Part shown: positions 5,056 through 5,457 of the stretch, in pieces
Layout of the letters: each line of letters opens with the position of its first letter
Numbering within the stretch: the stretch's first letter is position 1
From: DASZGI01 sp035938995
Lineage (GTDB): Bacteria > Actinomycetota > Actinomycetes > Streptomycetales > Catenulisporaceae
Assembly (NCBI RefSeq): GCF_035938995.1
Contig: NZ_DASZGI010000142.1
Location: 1-5,457 of the forward strand
Length of the DNA stretch: 5,457 bases
Direction of reading: 5' to 3'
Notes under the pieces: generated by a model
Seen by the model: only the letters and a program-made list of their open reading frames with translations
Told to the model about the DNA's origin: nothing
The model's database searches: none
Program-made: the position numbers and the translations under genes

Positions 5056-5457
5056 CTAATCGCGCAGCCAGTCGAGCAGGAGCGTGTTGAGCCGGTCGGG
5101 TGCGTCTAGCGGAATCCAGTGGCTCGCGCCCTCGATCTCTTCATAACGCCACGGCGCCGCTACGTAGGTGCCTGACTTCTGCATCCGCTCGCCGTCGAGG
5201 TAGTGGTCATCGGTGGACCAGATACCCATCGTGGGGACCTGCACCGGAGGGAACTTGGGCGCCGCCCCCGGCATTTGGGGCGCCAGGTTCGCCCGGTACC
5301 AGTTCAGCGACGCGGTAAGCGCGCCCGGGCGGGACAGGTCCTGCAGGTAGCGATCCTGGTCGCCGTTGCCGTGGCTGAACTGGCGAAACCAGGCCCAGTC
5401 GTCGTAAGTGATGGTCGCTTCGGCGATGCCTTCGAACTGGAAGAACAGCTGGTACCA
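5056..5457 (-). CDS. Alpha/beta hydrolase, epoxide-hydrolase type, C-terminal part (runs off the right edge)
   Basis: The minus-strand frame is open from the window edge to the TAG at 5058-5056, giving the last 133 residues of a larger protein; an internal ATG at 5274 is not the start. The visible part begins in the cap region (WYQLFFQFEGIAE, then a cap helix segment with WAWFRQFSHG). It continues through SLNWYRANL, which leads back to the core, then a strand ending in VQVPTMGIWSTDDHYL, where the second Asp fits the catalytic acid of the triad. It ends with IEGASHWIPLDAPDRLN, where the His is the catalytic base. This order is typical of epoxide hydrolases and related haloalkane-dehalogenase-like enzymes of about 280-300 residues. 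The nucleophile region lies outside the window, so the exact reaction (epoxide hydrolysis, dehalogenation or ester hydrolysis) cannot be decided. It is the second alpha/beta hydrolase here and is unrelated in detail to the remnant at 563-973. Confidence 0.85.
   Translation of the reverse strand, partial: WYQLFFQFEGIAEATITYDDWAWFRQFSHGNGDQDRYLQDLSRPGALTASLNWYRANLAPQMPGAAPKFPPVQVPTMGIWSTDDHYLDGERMQKSGTYVAAPWRYEEIEGASHWIPLDAPDRLNTLLLDWLRD

Overview
This window is high-GC DNA with strong G/C at third codon positions, purine-rich ribosome binding sites and gene families that abound in actinomycetes: a stand-alone STAS antagonist, a DUF574-type methyltransferase, MarR, DUF302 and GNAT proteins. It suggests Streptomyces or a related filamentous actinobacterium. 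No rRNA, tRNA, CRISPR array, transposase or phage gene is visible. The exact genus cannot be read from the sequence.

Layout. Positions 37-444 (+) encode a short STAS-domain anti-sigma factor antagonist whose usual phosphorylated serine is replaced by arginine. Positions 563-973 (-) hold the C-terminal part of a serine alpha/beta hydrolase that has lost its nucleophile half. Next come two genes on the minus strand, a DUF574-type SAM-dependent methyltransferase (1048-1881) and, upstream of it, a MarR-family regulator (1990-2520). The roughly 500 bases between MarR and the next plus-strand gene contain two near-identical operator-like palindromes (2551-2560 and 2755-2765). They also contain what looks like the fossil of a beta-carbonic anhydrase (about 2557-2748) and an orphan coding-like tract (2796-3003). 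Positions 3025-3525 (+) encode a DUF302-type protein and 3701-4135 (+) a PPC/DUF296-domain protein. The two are separated by a long inverted repeat with a GGCT microsatellite in one arm. Positions 4228-4923 (+) encode a GNAT acetyltransferase. It converges, across a pair of hairpins, on an alpha/beta hydrolase of the epoxide-hydrolase type (5056-5457, -) that runs off the right edge.

How the genes fit together. The strongest regulatory hypothesis is that MarR controls itself, and possibly the divergent DUF302/PPC pair, through the two related palindromes. The other genes look like independent single-gene units. The window shows several signs of gene decay and rearrangement: one clear hydrolase remnant, one probable carbonic anhydrase remnant and one orphan tract. 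I see no convincing new multi-gene system. The points most worth checking are the serine-less STAS protein, the MarR operator pair and the long hairpin between the DUF302 and PPC genes.
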